Source of the DNA: Vreelandella sulfidaeris
GTDB lineage: Bacteria > Pseudomonadota > Gammaproteobacteria > Pseudomonadales > Halomonadaceae
Assembly: GCA_007182875.1 (NCBI GenBank)
Contig: AP019514.1
Coordinates: 3,224,001-3,288,000, forward strand
DNA: 64,000 nucleotides
Reading direction: 5' to 3'
Shown here: positions 49,888 through 61,566 of the stretch, one piece after another
Numbering within the stretch: position 1 is the first letter of the stretch
Layout: the number at the start of each line of letters is the position of its first letter
The notes under the pieces: model-generated
Seen by the model: the letters and a program-made list of their open reading frames with translations, nothing else
What the model was told of the DNA's origin: nothing
The model's database searches: none
Translations under genes and position numbers: made by a program

Positions 49888-51251
49888 ATGTCCACTCCGC
49901 CCGACGCTAAAACGCGGCCTTCGCGTACCATTAATCAAAACCCTGATGCGATGCCGCCGCTTTCAAAAGCGATCCCGCTAGGCCTGCAGCATATTATGGC
50001 CATGTTCGCTGGCAACGTGACACCGCCGATCATTATTGCTGGTGTGATCGGCGCTAACCCGGCGGAGCAGATTTTTTTAATTCAAGTCGCGCTGTTTGTG
50101 GCGGGGGTATCCACGCTGGTACAAACCATCGGCGTCGGCCCCATCGGGGCACGCCTGCCGATTGTGCAGGGCACCAGCTTTGGCTTTCTGCCAGTGGCTC
50201 TCCCGCTAGCCAAGGCGTTTGGCTTGCCCGCGGTGCTCGGCGCCTCGTTTGTGGCGGGGTTGCTGCAAATTGTGCTGGGCGCGTTTTTAAAGAAAAATTC
50301 GCCACTGGTTCTCCCCGGTGGTGACCGGCATCGTGGTGCTCTTGATCGGTATTACGCTAATGCCGGTTGGACTCAATTACGCCGCGGGCGGTGTGGGGGC
50401 AGCCGATTTTGCCTCTCCTGGCAATTTATTATTGGCGCTTTTGTACTCAGCGTGACCATCGCCATTCACCAATATGGGCGCGGTTTTATTAAAGCGTCGT
50501 CAATCCTGTTTGGTTTAATGGCAGGTTATGCGGTGGCTATCGTCCTTGGCAAGGTCGATTTTACCTCGTTAAGCAACGCTGCCTGGTTTGCGCTGCCCAA
50601 GCCACTGGAATACGGCATGACGTTTTCGGGCACCGCGATCATCGGTATGACCCTGATTATGTTTGTGGTGGGACTAGAAACCATCGGCAATATATCGGCG
50701 ATTACCACCACCGGCGCTGGCCGCCCCGCGAAAGACCGTGAGCTTTCCGGCGGCGTGATGGCGGATGGCGTGGCGACGTCATTTGCGGCGGTTTTCAATA
50801 CCCTGCCCAACACCGCTTACGCACAGAACGTTGGGCTGATTACCCTAACCGGTGTGGTTAGCCGCCACGTGGTCACCATTGGCGGACTGTTATTGATCGC
50901 CATGGGCCTATTCCCCAAGCTAGGTGGACTGGTGGCCGCCATGCCGCCTGCAGTACTGGGCGGCGCAGGGTGGTGATGTTTGGCATGATCGCGTCTGCGG
51001 GGCTTAAGATCATCAAGGAGTGCGAGCTGGATCAGCGTAATATGCTGATCATCGCGGTTTCGCTAAGCCTGGGTATCGGCCTGCCAGCCGTTGAAGCCAT
51101 TTCGGAAACCATGCCGGGCCAGCTAGGGCTGCTACTTAAATCGGGCCTGGTACCCGCAGCACTTGCCGCCCTACTGCTAGATGCTATTTTACCGGGTAAG
51201 CCCGACCGACAAGCCAAGCTTGCCGCGGCGGAAGCTGAAGCTAAGCGTTAA
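49888..51251 (+). CDS. NCS2/NAT-family urate or xanthine permease, about three frameshifts
   Basis: About 455 residues. GLQHIMAMFAGNVTPPIIIA and LPIVQGTSFGFLPVALPLAK are typical; the substrate-binding GLETIGNISAITTTGAGRPA and the NAT signature region (AVFNTLPNTAYAQNVGLITL) are seen. Breaks near 50310, 50420 and 50970. Proton symport of urate (UacT) or xanthine is the family role; position in the urate cluster and a shared operator favour urate. Confidence 0.9.
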
Positions 51252-51265
51252 CAGCGCCCAGGTAC

Positions 51266-51301
51266 AAAAAGCGCCGCTTCCCTGAGGAAAAGGCGCTTTT
51301 T
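51266..51301. terminator. Terminator after the purine permease
   Basis: An AAAAAGCGCC/GGCGCTTTTT stem; works in both directions between the permease and the convergent phasin gene. Confidence 0.88.
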
Positions 51302-51318
51302 ACCGACCTAACGCTAAC

Positions 51319-51674
51319 TTATTGCTTTGCTTTTTCTGCCACGTTTTTAGTGGTTTCTTCAGCCTGCTTTTGGCTATCTTGAGCAAAGCTTTGACCGATT
51401 GACGTTACTTTTCAGTATCGCCCTTAACGCGTTCCATGAAATTGCTTGCCGTTTTCTGCTGGCTTTCCATCGCCTTCTTGAAACTGTCGGCGTCTTTTAC
51501 ATCAAGCCATGTGCGTGCTTGCGAGATAGCCATGTCCGAGTAGGCACGGAAAGCATCCATTTGTGCACTAAATAGCTGATCGTAGTAATCAAGCGCCGTT
51601 AGTGTGTAAGAACGCATGGGTGACACAAATGCTGATTCAAACTGCTGTGTGGTTTTATCAGTCGCTTTATTCAC
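51319..51674 (-). CDS. Phasin family protein, one frameshift
   Basis: About 118 residues, mostly helical. FESAFVSPMRSYTLTALDYY and DMAISQARTWLDVKDADSFK are phasin-like; after a break near 51410 the tail reads FAQDSQKQAEETTKNVAEKA. GTG 51674 has GGAG 6 bases upstream. Phasins coat polyhydroxyalkanoate granules, a common storage polymer in Halomonas. Confidence 0.82.
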
Positions 51675-51852
51675 AAGTATCTCCAAGTGTGAGCTAGCAC
51701 ATAAACTCGCCTTCAATAGGCGGTTCTTAGCCAGGCTTTTGCCTCTGCTATAGCTAAAGCTAGCAGTGCTTTTGTGCAGCGCAACATGATTTTTCCTCAT
51801 GCTGCGCTTGCTCACTTGCAGATTACTAACAACCTTTTCTTACGAAACGATA

Positions 51853-52543
51853 CTAACGGTTACCAAACAAGTGCTTACGCGCTTGCTCATCCATTTCAAC
51901 CCCCGCTTGTGGATTAACTTCTTCCACTAAAGCGTACGCCCGACGCACGGCTGGGCGCGCTTTGATCATCTCAAACCACCGCTCTAGGTCGGGAAACTCC
52001 TCGATCGTCTGCCCTTGCTTTTCCCAAGGAACGATCCAGGGGTAAATCGCCATATCAGCAATCGAGTAATCATCACCGCCCACATAAGTGTGATTCGCCA
52101 AGCGCTGATCCAGTACGCTGTAAAGCCGATTAGTTTCTCGCACGTAACGCTCAATAGCGTACTCAATCTTCTGCGGCGCATAGTGGCAGAAGTGGTGGTT
52201 TTGGCCTGCCATCGGGCCTAAGCCCCCATCTGCCAGTGCAACCACTGGAGCACGATATAGCGTTCACGACCCGCCGCAGGCAAAAAAAAGACCGCTCTTA
52301 TCGGCGAGGGTATTCCAGAATGGCGCCAGACTCAAACATCGAGAGTGGCTGGCCGCCATCCTGCGGTGAGTGATCCACAATGGCGGGGATGCGGTTATTG
52401 GGGGCAATAGTGAGAAATTCAGGGTCAAACTGCTCACCGCGGCCAATATTGATTGGCTTTACTCGATACGCCAGTTTGGCTTCTTCGAGCATGATGGAGA
52501 TTTTGTGGCCGTTAGGTGTTGTCCAGTAGTACAGGTCAATCAT
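51853..52543 (-). CDS. yfcG: Glutathione transferase-like disulfide-bond oxidoreductase (YfcG type), one frameshift
   Basis: About 230 residues. [20 protein letters not shown] and [20 protein letters not shown], then [17 protein letters not shown] match YfcG; the C-terminal helical domain includes [20 protein letters not shown]. The frame breaks near 52305. ATG 52543 fits the AGGAG spacing better than 52549. YfcG reduces disulfides using glutathione. Confidence 0.88.
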
Positions 52544-52609
52544 TGCCATCTCCTTGTTGAAAACGTTGATGTACTCGCCATGAGTTTACCAAGCTTTCTC
52601 AATACAGCA

Positions 52610-52631
52610 GGCGGTACGTAAGTGTACCGCC
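52610..52631. terminator. Hairpin between the two glutathione transferase genes
   Basis: A GGCGGTAC/GTACCGCC perfect stem with a 6-base loop, followed on the right by an AT-rich near-palindrome (TAGATATAT..ATATATCTA). No T run on the minus strand. Confidence 0.5.
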
Positions 52632-52646
52632 TCTAGTAGATATATC

Positions 52647-53339
52647 TTATATATCTATTACTGTCAGGGCGTTGCTTGCAGCGCCATCGTGAGCGCTGAG
52701 CATACGCTGGAACCACTCATCCACCGGATCTCCGGGTTCAACGACCGCCTGCGTGGATACGACGTGTGCCCACATCATGCTGCCAAACAACAGGTAATCT
52801 GAGCCAGCGGGTGCATCGCCATCTAAAAAAGCACTCTCGCGCAGCAGGTCGCGCACGGGGGCTAATACCTGCTTGAGTTGCTGCTTGCCCTGTTCGGGTT
52901 GGTGGAATTCTTCCAATGTACAGCCAAACCTCGCTTCACGGGTTTCGCGGAAATAGTCGCGGTCGTCTGGGTGTACCGCGGCGAACAGATCCATACCGAT
53001 AATGCGGAACAGCGCCGGGGTCACGCTGCGTTCTACAAAGTACTTAAACAGTAAAACCCGCTGATAGCTGACGCCTTCACCTAGCATGGGTGCGTCGGGA
53101 TACGTTTTATCCAGATAGCGCATGATCTCAAAGCTGTCGGTGACTACCTGATCGCCGTCGCAAAGCACCGGGACTTTGTCGTAATCGGCAAACGCCAACG
53201 CTTGTTTGTCGAGGAATCGCCACGCCACGCTGGTGTATTCCAGCCCTTTATGAGCAAGCGCCATGCGCACGCGCCAGCAATAAGGAGAAAAGCGCAGCCG
53301 TTCGTCTCGTCCACATAGGTCATAGAGCTTTATTGCCAT
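52647..53339 (-). CDS. Glutathione S-transferase family protein
   Basis: 230 residues, intact. The thioredoxin-like N-terminal domain is MAIKLYDLCGRDERLRFSPY with CWRVRMALAHKGLEYTSVAW and the glutathione-contact VTDSFEIMRYLDKTYPDAP; a C-terminal helical domain follows. The SPYCWR start resembles beta-etherase-like GSTs. Substrate unknown. Confidence 0.88.
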   Translation of the reverse strand: MAIKLYDLCGRDERLRFSPYCWRVRMALAHKGLEYTSVAWRFLDKQALAFADYDKVPVLCDGDQVVTDSFEIMRYLDKTYPDAPMLGEGVSYQRVLLFKYFVERSVTPALFRIIGMDLFAAVHPDDRDYFRETREARFGCTLEEFHQPEQGKQQLKQVLAPVRDLLRESAFLDGDAPAGSDYLLFGSMMWAHVVSTQAVVEPGDPVDEWFQRMLSAHDGAASNALTVIDI

Positions 53340-53725
53340 CACTACCGCCTTCTAGTTGAGAGCATCGTTGCGAAAATGATTGGTAAAAAGAGCTTAGAGC
53401 TTTTTTACACACTTTGGATAGCTAAACAATGAGCCCAAGAAACCAACCGTGCAAGAGAGGCTTCTTAGCACTGTCTATTAGTCTAATGGGCCAGCGTTAC
53501 ACTCACCTTAATAAAATTCTTACAATTCATTTAAAATCAACACCTTAAATAAAAACAGCTAGCGCAAACACACGTTCTAAACAAGCGCTGCTTTGGTAAG
53601 ACCAATTTTCCAATGTAGTCATATTGTTAGCCAAACCGTATCTTTCACCTACACCCGACTGGCGATACAAAAGCCAGACGGTTATTGCGGAGCATACCAA
53701 ATCAATAACAAGGGCAGTTCCTTCC
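53340..53725. other. Divergent promoter region GST / lldP
   Basis: About 385 AT-rich bases with no credible gene. Should hold the promoters of both genes; no clear operator recognised. Confidence 0.55.
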
Positions 53726-55416
53726 ATGAATGAAACGATACTTGCACTTCTAGCCTTCTTGCCGCTGTTGCTGGCCGGTATTTTACTCATAGGGTTTAAA
53801 ATACCTGCCAAGATAGCGATGCCGATTGTCTTTCTGACGGCGGCTATTATTGGCTTAACCGCCTGGGATATGTCCTTTAGCCGAGTGGCAGCGTCGACCA
53901 TCCAAGGTTTGATTCAAACCGCTGGTCTTCTCTGGATCATCTTTGGCGCTATCTTGCTGCTCAATACGCTTAAGCACTCCGGCGGCATTACGGCTATTCG
54001 TAACGGCTTTTCAGGCATCAGCCCTGACCGCCGCGTACAAGCGTTGATTGTTGCTTGGCTGTTTGGCTGCTTTATCGAAGGGGCTTCTGGCTTCGGTACG
54101 CCCGCCGCTGTTGCGGCACCGCTGATGGTCGCCCTCGGCTTCCCAGCACTTGCGGCGGTGGTCGTGGGTATGATGATTCAATCAACGCCAGTCTCCTTCG
54201 GCGCGGTGGGCACGCCTATCGTGGTCGGCGTTGGTAGCGGCTTGGATCGCGCCGGTATCAGCGCTGAGCTTGATTCGGTAGGCTCTAGCTGGGATGTATT
54301 CTTCCAGATGGTAACCAGCGAAGTGGCGATCACTCACGGTATCGTGGGTATCTTAATGCCGCTGATTCTGGTCACTGTGATGGTGCGCTTCTTCGGTGCC
54401 AACCGCTCCTGGAAAGAAGGACTATCGATTACCCCTTTCGCCATTTTTACCGGCATCTGCTTCGTAGTGCCTTACATGCTGGTGGGCGTGCTGCTGGGGC
54501 CTGAATTCCCGTCGATGATTGGCGCCATGGTGGGCTTGGCGATTGTTGTTCCGGCAGCCAAACGCGGCTTCCTGATGCCTAAAGATACCTGGGACTTCCC
54601 TGAATCCTCTTCTTGGCCAGACGAGTGGATCGGTAACCTGCAAATCAAGCTTGATGACGTTGTCGGCAGAGCGCCAATGTCCACCTTCAAAGGCTGGGTA
54701 CCCTATGTATTGCTGGCGCTGTTCCTGGTGGCTTCGCGCACTATTGAACCGCTGCGCGTGGCGCTGACCTCGATCAACCTCAGTTGGACCAATATTCTGG
54801 GTGAAGCGGGCGTCAGCGGCGGTGTACAGCCGCTCTACCTACCGGGCGGCATCATCCTGGCCGTAGTCATCGTGACCTACTTCCTGCACCGCATGAACCC
54901 GCAAAAATCAGTGCCGCGGTATCGGAATCGACCAAAACCATTTTTGGCGCGGGCTTCGTGTTGATCTTTACCGTGCCGATGGTACGTATCCTGATCAACT
55001 CGGGCGTTAACGGCGCGGATCTTGTCTCGATGCCGGTCATGATGGCCCAAGCAGTCGCTGATAGCGTAGGCGGCATTTATCCATTCTTTGCTCCAGCGGT
55101 CGGGGCGATGGGGGCCTTTATTGCAGGCTCCAACACGGTGTCCAACCTGATGCTGGCGGAATTCCAATTCAGCGTTGCTGAGACACTGGGGCTTTCCACC
55201 GCCATGATGGTAGCGCTGCAGGCAGTTGGTGCGGCAGCGGGTAATATGATCGCTATCCATAACGTCGTAGCCGCATCAGCGACGGTGGGTCTGCTCGGTC
55301 GCGAAGGCGCGACTATCCGTAAAACGATTCTGCCCACGCTCTACTACCTCGTCTTTACCGGCATCATCGCCCTGATTGCGTTCTACGTGATTGGCGTGAC
55401 CGATCCGTTAATGTAA
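53726..55416 (+). CDS. lldP: L-lactate permease family transporter, one frameshift
   Basis: About 563 residues, many membrane segments. [20 protein letters not shown] and [20 protein letters not shown] are signature regions; [20 protein letters not shown] and [20 protein letters not shown] close the protein. The frame breaks near 54910 (one base missing). Imports lactate or glycolate by proton symport. Convergent with a long operon that includes a D-2-hydroxyacid dehydrogenase. Confidence 0.92.
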
Positions 55417-55454
55417 TGAAGTAGCACTGGCGGTAATAACGACGCTAGAAACGT

Positions 55455-55480
55455 AAACCCCAGGCCAAGGCCTGGGGTTT
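55455..55480. terminator. Shared bidirectional terminator
   Basis: A perfect 26-base palindrome AAACCCCAGGCC / GGCCTGGGGTTT between the convergent lldP gene and the minus-strand operon. Confidence 0.85.
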
Positions 55481-55507
55481 GCTATTGAGCACCGCTGGAT
55501 TTACGCG

Positions 55508-56032
55508 TTAATCGATACGCTTTAGCTGCTGGCTGTGCAGCTTGCCGCGCTCCACGTAGCTTTGAGCATTCTTCTTCAGCCCCGCCACGACTTCTTCGGA
55601 AAGCTCGCGCACGACCTTGGCAGGCGAGCCAACGATTAATGAGTTAGCCGGAAATACCGCGCCCTCCTTAATAAAGGCGCCGGCGCCTACCAGACTATTC
55701 TCGCCAATCACCGCGCCATTGAGCACCACGGCCTGAATGCCGATTAAACAGCCGTCTCCAATAGTGCAGCCATGCAGCATCGCCTGATGCCCCACCGTCA
55801 CGCCATTACCAACCTTGAGCGGAAAGCCTGGGTCAGCGTGCAGCACGGCACCATCCTGAATATTGCTCTCTTCGCCTACTTCAAGGTGGTCGGTATCCCC
55901 GCGTAACACGGCTTGATACCAGACGCTTGAGCGCGCCTTTAACGTCACCTGGCCGATCACATCGGCCGTTTCCGCAATGTAGACATCCTCGTGAACCGCT
56001 GGACGATGCTCGCCATATTGGTAAAGTGCCAC
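55508..56032 (-). CDS. Gamma-carbonic-anhydrase-like left-handed beta-helix protein
   Basis: 174 residues, intact, from GTG 56032 with GGAGG upstream. Hexapeptide repeats run through ADVIGQVTLKARSSVWYQAV, LRGDTDHLEVGEESNIQDGA, and the metal-binding histidines lie in VGNGVTVGHQAMLHGCTIGD. Resembles YrdA/PaaY. Such proteins can be zinc enzymes (carbonic anhydrase or thioesterase) and often accompany CoA-dependent catabolism, as in this operon. Last gene before the shared terminator. Confidence 0.9.
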   Translation of the reverse strand: MALYQYGEHRPAVHEDVYIAETADVIGQVTLKARSSVWYQAVLRGDTDHLEVGEESNIQDGAVLHADPGFPLKVGNGVTVGHQAMLHGCTIGDGCLIGIQAVVLNGAVIGENSLVGAGAFIKEGAVFPANSLIVGSPAKVVRELSEEVVAGLKKNAQSYVERGKLHSQQLKRID

Positions 56033-56066
56033 GTTACCCTCCTGGGTTGTTATTGGTGTTCCGCCT

Positions 56067-59066
56067 TCAGGCTAGCGCTTGTTCCAGCAATCGAGCAACG
56101 TGAATCGCTTCGCGACCACTGCCATCGTGAATCTGATGGCGACAGCTAGTGCCATCGGCAATCAATACGGCATTGCTATCCGCGTTGCGAATCGTCGGTA
56201 GCAGCGAGAGTTCCGCCATTTTCAGCGAGGCGTCGTAGTGCTCCGCTTCATAGCCAAAGCTACCCGCCATGCCACAGCAGGAAGACTCGATAGTCTCGAC
56301 GGTGAGATCAGGAATCCAGCCCAGCACTTGCTCCACGGGACGCAGCGCATCGAAGGCTTTTTGATGGCAGTGACCATGCAGCATCGCACGCTCGTAGTTC
56401 AGCGGCTTGAGTTCAAGGGGCAACTGGTCTTCAGCACGCGCCTTAACCAGAAACTCCTCAAACAGGTAGGCCGATGCCGACAGTGCCTTCGCCTCTTCCC
56501 CAAAGCCGTACTGCAGAAATTCATCGCGCATGCTGAGCAGGCAGGAGGGTTCTAACCCAACGACTGCCACGCCGCGCTCGACAAACGGCATCAGATGCTC
56601 AAGGGTCCGTTTGGCCTCCGCCTTGGCTTTATCAAACTGACCGGAAGAGAGGGTAGGTGCGCCCACAGCAGAGTGGCCGCTGCCCTTTGGTCACATTGAG
56701 ATGCACACGGTAGCCTGCCGCTTCCAGCACCCGCTTGGCGGCTTTGGCGTTATCGCCTTCCATGTAGTTATTGAAGGTATCCACAAACAGCAACACTTCG
56801 CGCGTTGTTGTGGCTGGCTGCTGAGACGCTTCGGCGCTGGCGAGGAAATTACCGTTGAACACCGGCAGCGAGCGCTGGGGCGCCAGCTTTAACGCCTGCT
56901 TGATCTGTTTCGCCAGAAACGGCACGCGTTCTACGCCGTTCACCAGCGCGGAAAATTTGCTGGCCCAGGGCGCGTAGCGAGGCATTTCGCCCACCATACG
57001 ATCCCGCAGCGATAACCCGTTCACGCGGGCGCGCGCGGTGCGGGCTTCAATCTTGAACTTCGCCATATCGACGCCGGTGGGGCAATCCCGTTTGCAGCCT
57101 TTGCACGACACGCAGAGATCCAGCGCTTCTTTCACATCGTCGCTGGCCAGCCCTTCATCACCCAACTGACCCGAGAGTACCAGCCGCAGCGTATTGGCCC
57201 GGCCACGGGTAAGGTGTTGCTCCTCTTTGGTCACGCGGAAACTGGGGCACATCGTACCTGCATCAAACTTACGGCAGTGGCCGTTGTTGTTGCACATCTC
57301 GACCGCCATGGCTAGGCCATGGTGGCATCGCCGCCGGTACCGGGGGACGACTGCTCGCCGGTGAGCGGGTCGCGCTTCACGTTCCAGGCGGACCAGTCGA
57401 AGACCGGTATCAGCGGAATGGTGGTATAGCTCTTGGGGAAGCGGAAATAGCGCTCGTCGTCCATTTTAGGGGTATCGACGATTTTGCCCGGGTTGAACAG
57501 ATTTTCCGGGTCAAACAGCTGCTTGATGTCGCGGAAGGCGTTATTGACGGTTTCGCCAAACTGCCACGCCACCCACTCACCGCGGCAGATGCCGTCGCCG
57601 TGTTCGCCGGAGTAGGCGCCTTTGTATTCGCGCACCAACGCGGAGGCCAGCTCGGCGATTTCGCGCATTTTTTCTGCGCCATCCCGGCGCATATCGAGAA
57701 TTGGCCGCACGTGCAGCGTGCCGACACCGGCGTGGGCATACCAGGTACCTTCAGTGCCGTAGCGGTTGAATACCTCGGTGAGTTTGTCGGTGTACTCGGC
57801 CAGGTGCTCTAGGGGTACCGCGCAATCTTCTATAAAGGAGACTGGCTTACCGTCACCCCTTCATGCTCATCATGATATTGAGCCCGGCCTTGCGCACATT
57901 CCACAGCGCTTTCTGCTCGGCGGCTTCGGGCATATCCACCACGCTGCCCGGCAGGCCTAAATCACCCATCAGCTCATTGAGCCCGCGCAGCGCGTCAAGC
58001 TGTTTGGCGTGGTCGTGACCGGCAAACTCTACCAGCAAAATCGCCTCGGGCTTGCCAATCAGCGCTTTCTCTATGACCGGTCGGAACGCCGGGTTCTCAA
58101 GCGATAGCTCGATCATGGTGCGGTCAACCAGCTCCACCGCCGTGGGGCCGAGCTTGACGATATGCTGGGTGAAATCCATGGCCTGATAAAAGGTCGGGAA
58201 ATTCACCACCCCAGCACCTTCTGCTCAGGCAGCGGTGACAGCCTGAGCTTGATGCGCTGACTCACCCCAAGCGTGCCTTCCGAGCCCACCAGCAGATGGG
58301 CCAGGTTGGCGCGACCGCCCGGATCATAGGGCATCGGGTTCTGGCAATCGAACAGATCCAGATTGTAGCCACCCACCCGGCGCAGCACTTTGGGAAAGTG
58401 GTCGCGAATTTCCGGGCCCACCCGCTCGGCAATCGCCCTCACCTGTTGCGCAAGGCGCTGCTCCTGTGAGCCCTCCGCGAAGCGGTCAACGAAGCCAAAA
58501 CTCGCCGCGCTGCCGTCGGCCAGTAGCGCGTCCACGCCCAGCACGTTGTGCACCATGTTGCCGTAGTAGATCGACCGCGACCCGCAGGAGTTATTGCCCG
58601 CCATCCCGCCGATGGTGCACTGGGCGCTGGTGGAAACATCCACCGGGTACCACAGCCCATGAGGTTTGAGCCAGGCGTTGAGATGATCGAGCACGATACC
58701 CGGCTCAACCACGACAGTGCGCGCCTCGGCATCGAATTCCACCACCTGATTGAGCCAACGGGTGGTGTCGATGACCAGCGCTTCGCCGACGGTCTGGCCG
58801 CACTGGCTGGTGCCCGCGCCGCGGACCAAAATCGGCACCTTGGCATCACGGGCAATATCCAACGCTATTTTCAGATCTTCCTGATGGCGCGGAATGACCA
58901 CGCCCACCGGGGTCACTTGATAAATAGAAGCGTCGGTTGCATAACGCCCCGAGTGGCCCGATCAAACAGCACCTCGCCGGCCATCTCTCGATAACCGCTC
59001 GGCGAGTTCGCCGAGCGGTTTAATCTTGGCATTACGGGGCGGGTGTTGGTTCGTCAGAGACGTCAT
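56067..59066 (-). CDS. FAD- and Fe-S-containing D-2-hydroxyacid (D-lactate) dehydrogenase, about six frameshifts
   Basis: About 1000 residues. N-terminal FAD domain: VPILVRGAGTSQCGQTVGEA, STSAQCTIGGMAGNNSCGSR and LLVGSEGTLGVSQRIKLRLS. Middle domain to about 57310, then Fe-S motif LCVSCKGCKRDCPTGVDMAK and a C-terminal CCG-type domain (YERAMLHGHCHQKAFDALRP, SCCGMAGSFGYEAEHYDASL). Breaks near 58985, 58925, 58205, 57850, 57310 and 56650. ATG 59066 follows GGGGAGAG. Family members oxidise D-lactate or D-2-hydroxyglutarate using quinones. The lactate permease next door supports D-lactate; the operon context could instead mean another hydroxy acid. Confidence 0.88.
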
Positions 59067-59083
59067 GTGGCTCTCCCCGTCGT

Positions 59084-60295
59084 TTAGCGTTCGTCTGCGT
59101 TAAGCGGGTTGGCAGCAAAGTAGTCCAAAGCAGCCGTTACGCCGCTGCCTTTAAGGCTAACGCCGGATAGCTTCATACCCGCTTCACAGCCGCCCAGCGT
59201 GGCAATCAGCGTCAGATCGTTGCAGTCGCCCAGATGACCGATGCGGAACATCTTGCCTTTGGCCTTGCCCAACCCCATGCCCAGAGAAAGGTCGAAACGC
59301 TCATAGATGATCTTGCGCACCGCATCTGCGTCCACGCCTTCGGGCATCACCACACCGGTGAGTACCGGCGAGTAAACCGAAGGATCCTGGCATTGGATTT
59401 CCAGCCCCCACGCCTCTACCGCCGCGCGCACACCGGCTGCCCAGCGCTGATGGCGGGCCAGCACATGATCCATGCCTTCATCCAGCAGCATATCCAGCGC
59501 TTCATTGAGGCCATAAAGCAGGTTCGTGCTGGGTGTGTAGGGCCAGTAGCCATTTTTGTTGGCTTCAAGAATCTCGTCCCAGGCCCAGAAGCTTTTCGGC
59601 AGTTTTGCCTGCTTGCTGACCTCGATGGCTTTGAGGGAGAGCGCGTTAAAGCTGATGCCCGGCGGCAGCATCAGGCCCTTCTGCGAGCCAGAAACCGTGA
59701 CATCGACGCCCCACTCGTCGTGGCGATAGTCGGCGCTGGCCAGGCCGGAAATGGTATCGACAATCAGCAGCGCGGGATGGCCCGCCGCGTCGATGGCTTG
59801 TCGTACCGCGGCAATATCACTGGTCACGCCGGTCGAGGTTTCGTTATGCACCACACAGACCGCTTTAAGCTCGTGGAGGGTATCCTCTTTCAGACGCGCT
59901 TCGATCATGTCGGCCTGCACACCATGGCGCCAACCTTCGTAGCCTGGCAGGCCCAAGAACTCAGGTTGGATGTCCAAACGCAGAGCCATTTTGTGCCACA
60001 GCGTGGCGAAGTGGCCGGTCTCGAACATCAACACTTTATCGCCGGGTGACATAGTATTGGCCAGCGCCGCTTCCCAGGCACCGGTGCCTGACGCCGGGTA
60101 AATAATTACTGGGTTCTCGGTCTTGAAGACTTTTTAACCTTGCCCAGAAGTTCAAGCCCCTAACGCACCGAACTCGGGCCCGCGGTGGTCGATAGTCGGC
60201 AGGCTCATGGCGCGCAGGATACGATCCGGCACCGGCGAGGGGCCGGGTATCTGCAGGAAGTGGCGGCCGGACGGATGGAAATCGAGCTTCAACAT
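59084..60295 (-). CDS. Serine/alanine-glyoxylate aminotransferase family protein, two frameshifts
   Basis: PLP class V aminotransferase, about 403 residues. N-terminus MLKLDFHPSGRHFLQIPGPS and LRAMSLPTIDHRGPEFGALG, breaks near 60160 and 60130, then FKTENPVIIYPASGTGAWEA. The PLP lysine is in VTVSGSQKGLMLPPGISFNA; NETSTGVTSDI and YWPYTPSTNLLYGL are conserved. Resembles serine-glyoxylate aminotransferase of methylotrophs. Converts glyoxylate to glycine with serine or alanine as donor. Next to a hydroxyacid dehydrogenase, it may remove glyoxylate made by the operon; this is inferred. Confidence 0.87.
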
Positions 60296-60357
60296 GATGA
60301 TCTCTCCATAAACAGTTTTGTACTTATGATAAAGAATTCAAAATACGCCAAAAAAAA

Positions 60358-61544
60358 CTACTTGATACATCCTTCCGCCCGCAGGGTTTCCCGCTGCTCG
60401 GAAGAGACGCCCAGGGTATTGAGTACTTCATCGGTATGCTGGCCGAACAGCGGGGCTGGGCTGCGAATCTGCGAGGGCGTAAGCGAGAATTTGCTTGGAA
60501 AACCGATGGTCTTCATCTTGCCGATTACCGGGTGATCCATTTCCTGCACCATGCCGCGCGCCAAGTAATGCTCGTCCTGCATGGCCTGGGCAAAGTTGTT
60601 GATCGGGCCAGCCGGCACGCCCGCCTTGTCGCAAAGTTCGAGCCAATGGTTCATGTCCTGGGCAACCATGATCGCCTCCAACACCGCTTCGAGCTCCTCG
60701 ACATGCTGACCACGGTCAAAATTGGTCAGGAACCGAGGCTCCGCCATCAGGTCAGGACGCGCTAGCACGTCCTGGCAGAAACGCTCCCAGGTACGCTGGT
60801 TGGCGCAGCCCAGCATGATATAGCCGTCCCTAGCCTTGACCGCCTGATAGGGTGCCGATACGCGATGTCGCCAGCCGGTGGGCTCGGGTAGCGTGCCTTC
60901 ACCGAAATAGGCCGCCGCCTCCCAGGCAAACCAGGGCAGTCCGCACTCTGTAATGGCGATATCGATGTGCTGGCCTTCGCCGCTGTTGGTCTTGTGGATA
61001 TAGGCCGCGAGGATCGAATACACCGCGGTAATTCCGGCACCGATGTCGTAGACGGCGATGCCGGTCTTGAGCGGGCGCCTCCCTTCTCGCCGGTCATCGA
61101 CATCAAGCCGGTCATGCCCTGGGCCACCAGGTCGAAGCCACCGCGATGGCTGTAGGGGCCTGACTGACCGTAGCCGGAAATCGAGCAGTAGATGATGCCG
61201 GGATTGATCGCCTTGATGGTGTCGTAGTCGATCGCAAGCGACTTGGTAACGCCGGTGCGGTAGTTCTCGACGATGACATCGGCATCCCTGGCCAGGCGAT
61301 AGAATATCTCTCTGGCCCGCTCATCCTTCAGGTTGAGCGAGATGCTCTTCTTGTTGCGATTGATCTGCGAAAAGCAGGTCGATTCGTCGTTGATGTAGGG
61401 GCCCATCTGACGGCTGTCATCACCGCCCTGGACCTTCTCGACCTTGGTGACATCCGCACCCATGTCGGCCAGCACCATGGTGCAATAAGGCCCGGCCATG
61501 ATCTGCGAGATATCCAGCACTTTCACGTTCTGTAATGGCAGCAT
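60358..61544 (-). CDS. Class III CoA-transferase (CaiB/BaiF family), one frameshift
   Basis: About 395 residues. MLPLQNVKVLDISQIMAGPY, ADMGADVTKVEKVQGGDDSR, FSQINRNKKSISLNLKDER and the catalytic Asp region GYGQSGPYSHRGGFDLVAQG. The frame breaks near 61075; the restored frame reads GIAVYDIGAGITAVYSILAA and SGEGQHIDIAITECGLPWFA. Moves CoA from an acyl-CoA to a carboxylic acid. Gene order with TRAP importer and enoyl-CoA hydratase suggests it activates the imported acid. Confidence 0.92.
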
Positions 61545-61566
61545 TGGCTGACTTCCTCTGGATGGC

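Noticed and set aside
49314..49931. Minus-strand open frame of 205 codons
   Set aside because: Antisense to intact uraD and the start of the permease gene.
53545..53901. Minus-strand frame of 118 codons in the lldP region
   Set aside because: Runs through the conserved N-terminus of the lactate permease on the other strand.
59234..60049. Long plus-strand open frame (271 codons)
   Set aside because: Exactly antisense to the aminotransferase gene, whose protein is clearly conserved; the plus-strand translation is rich in His/Arg and resembles nothing.
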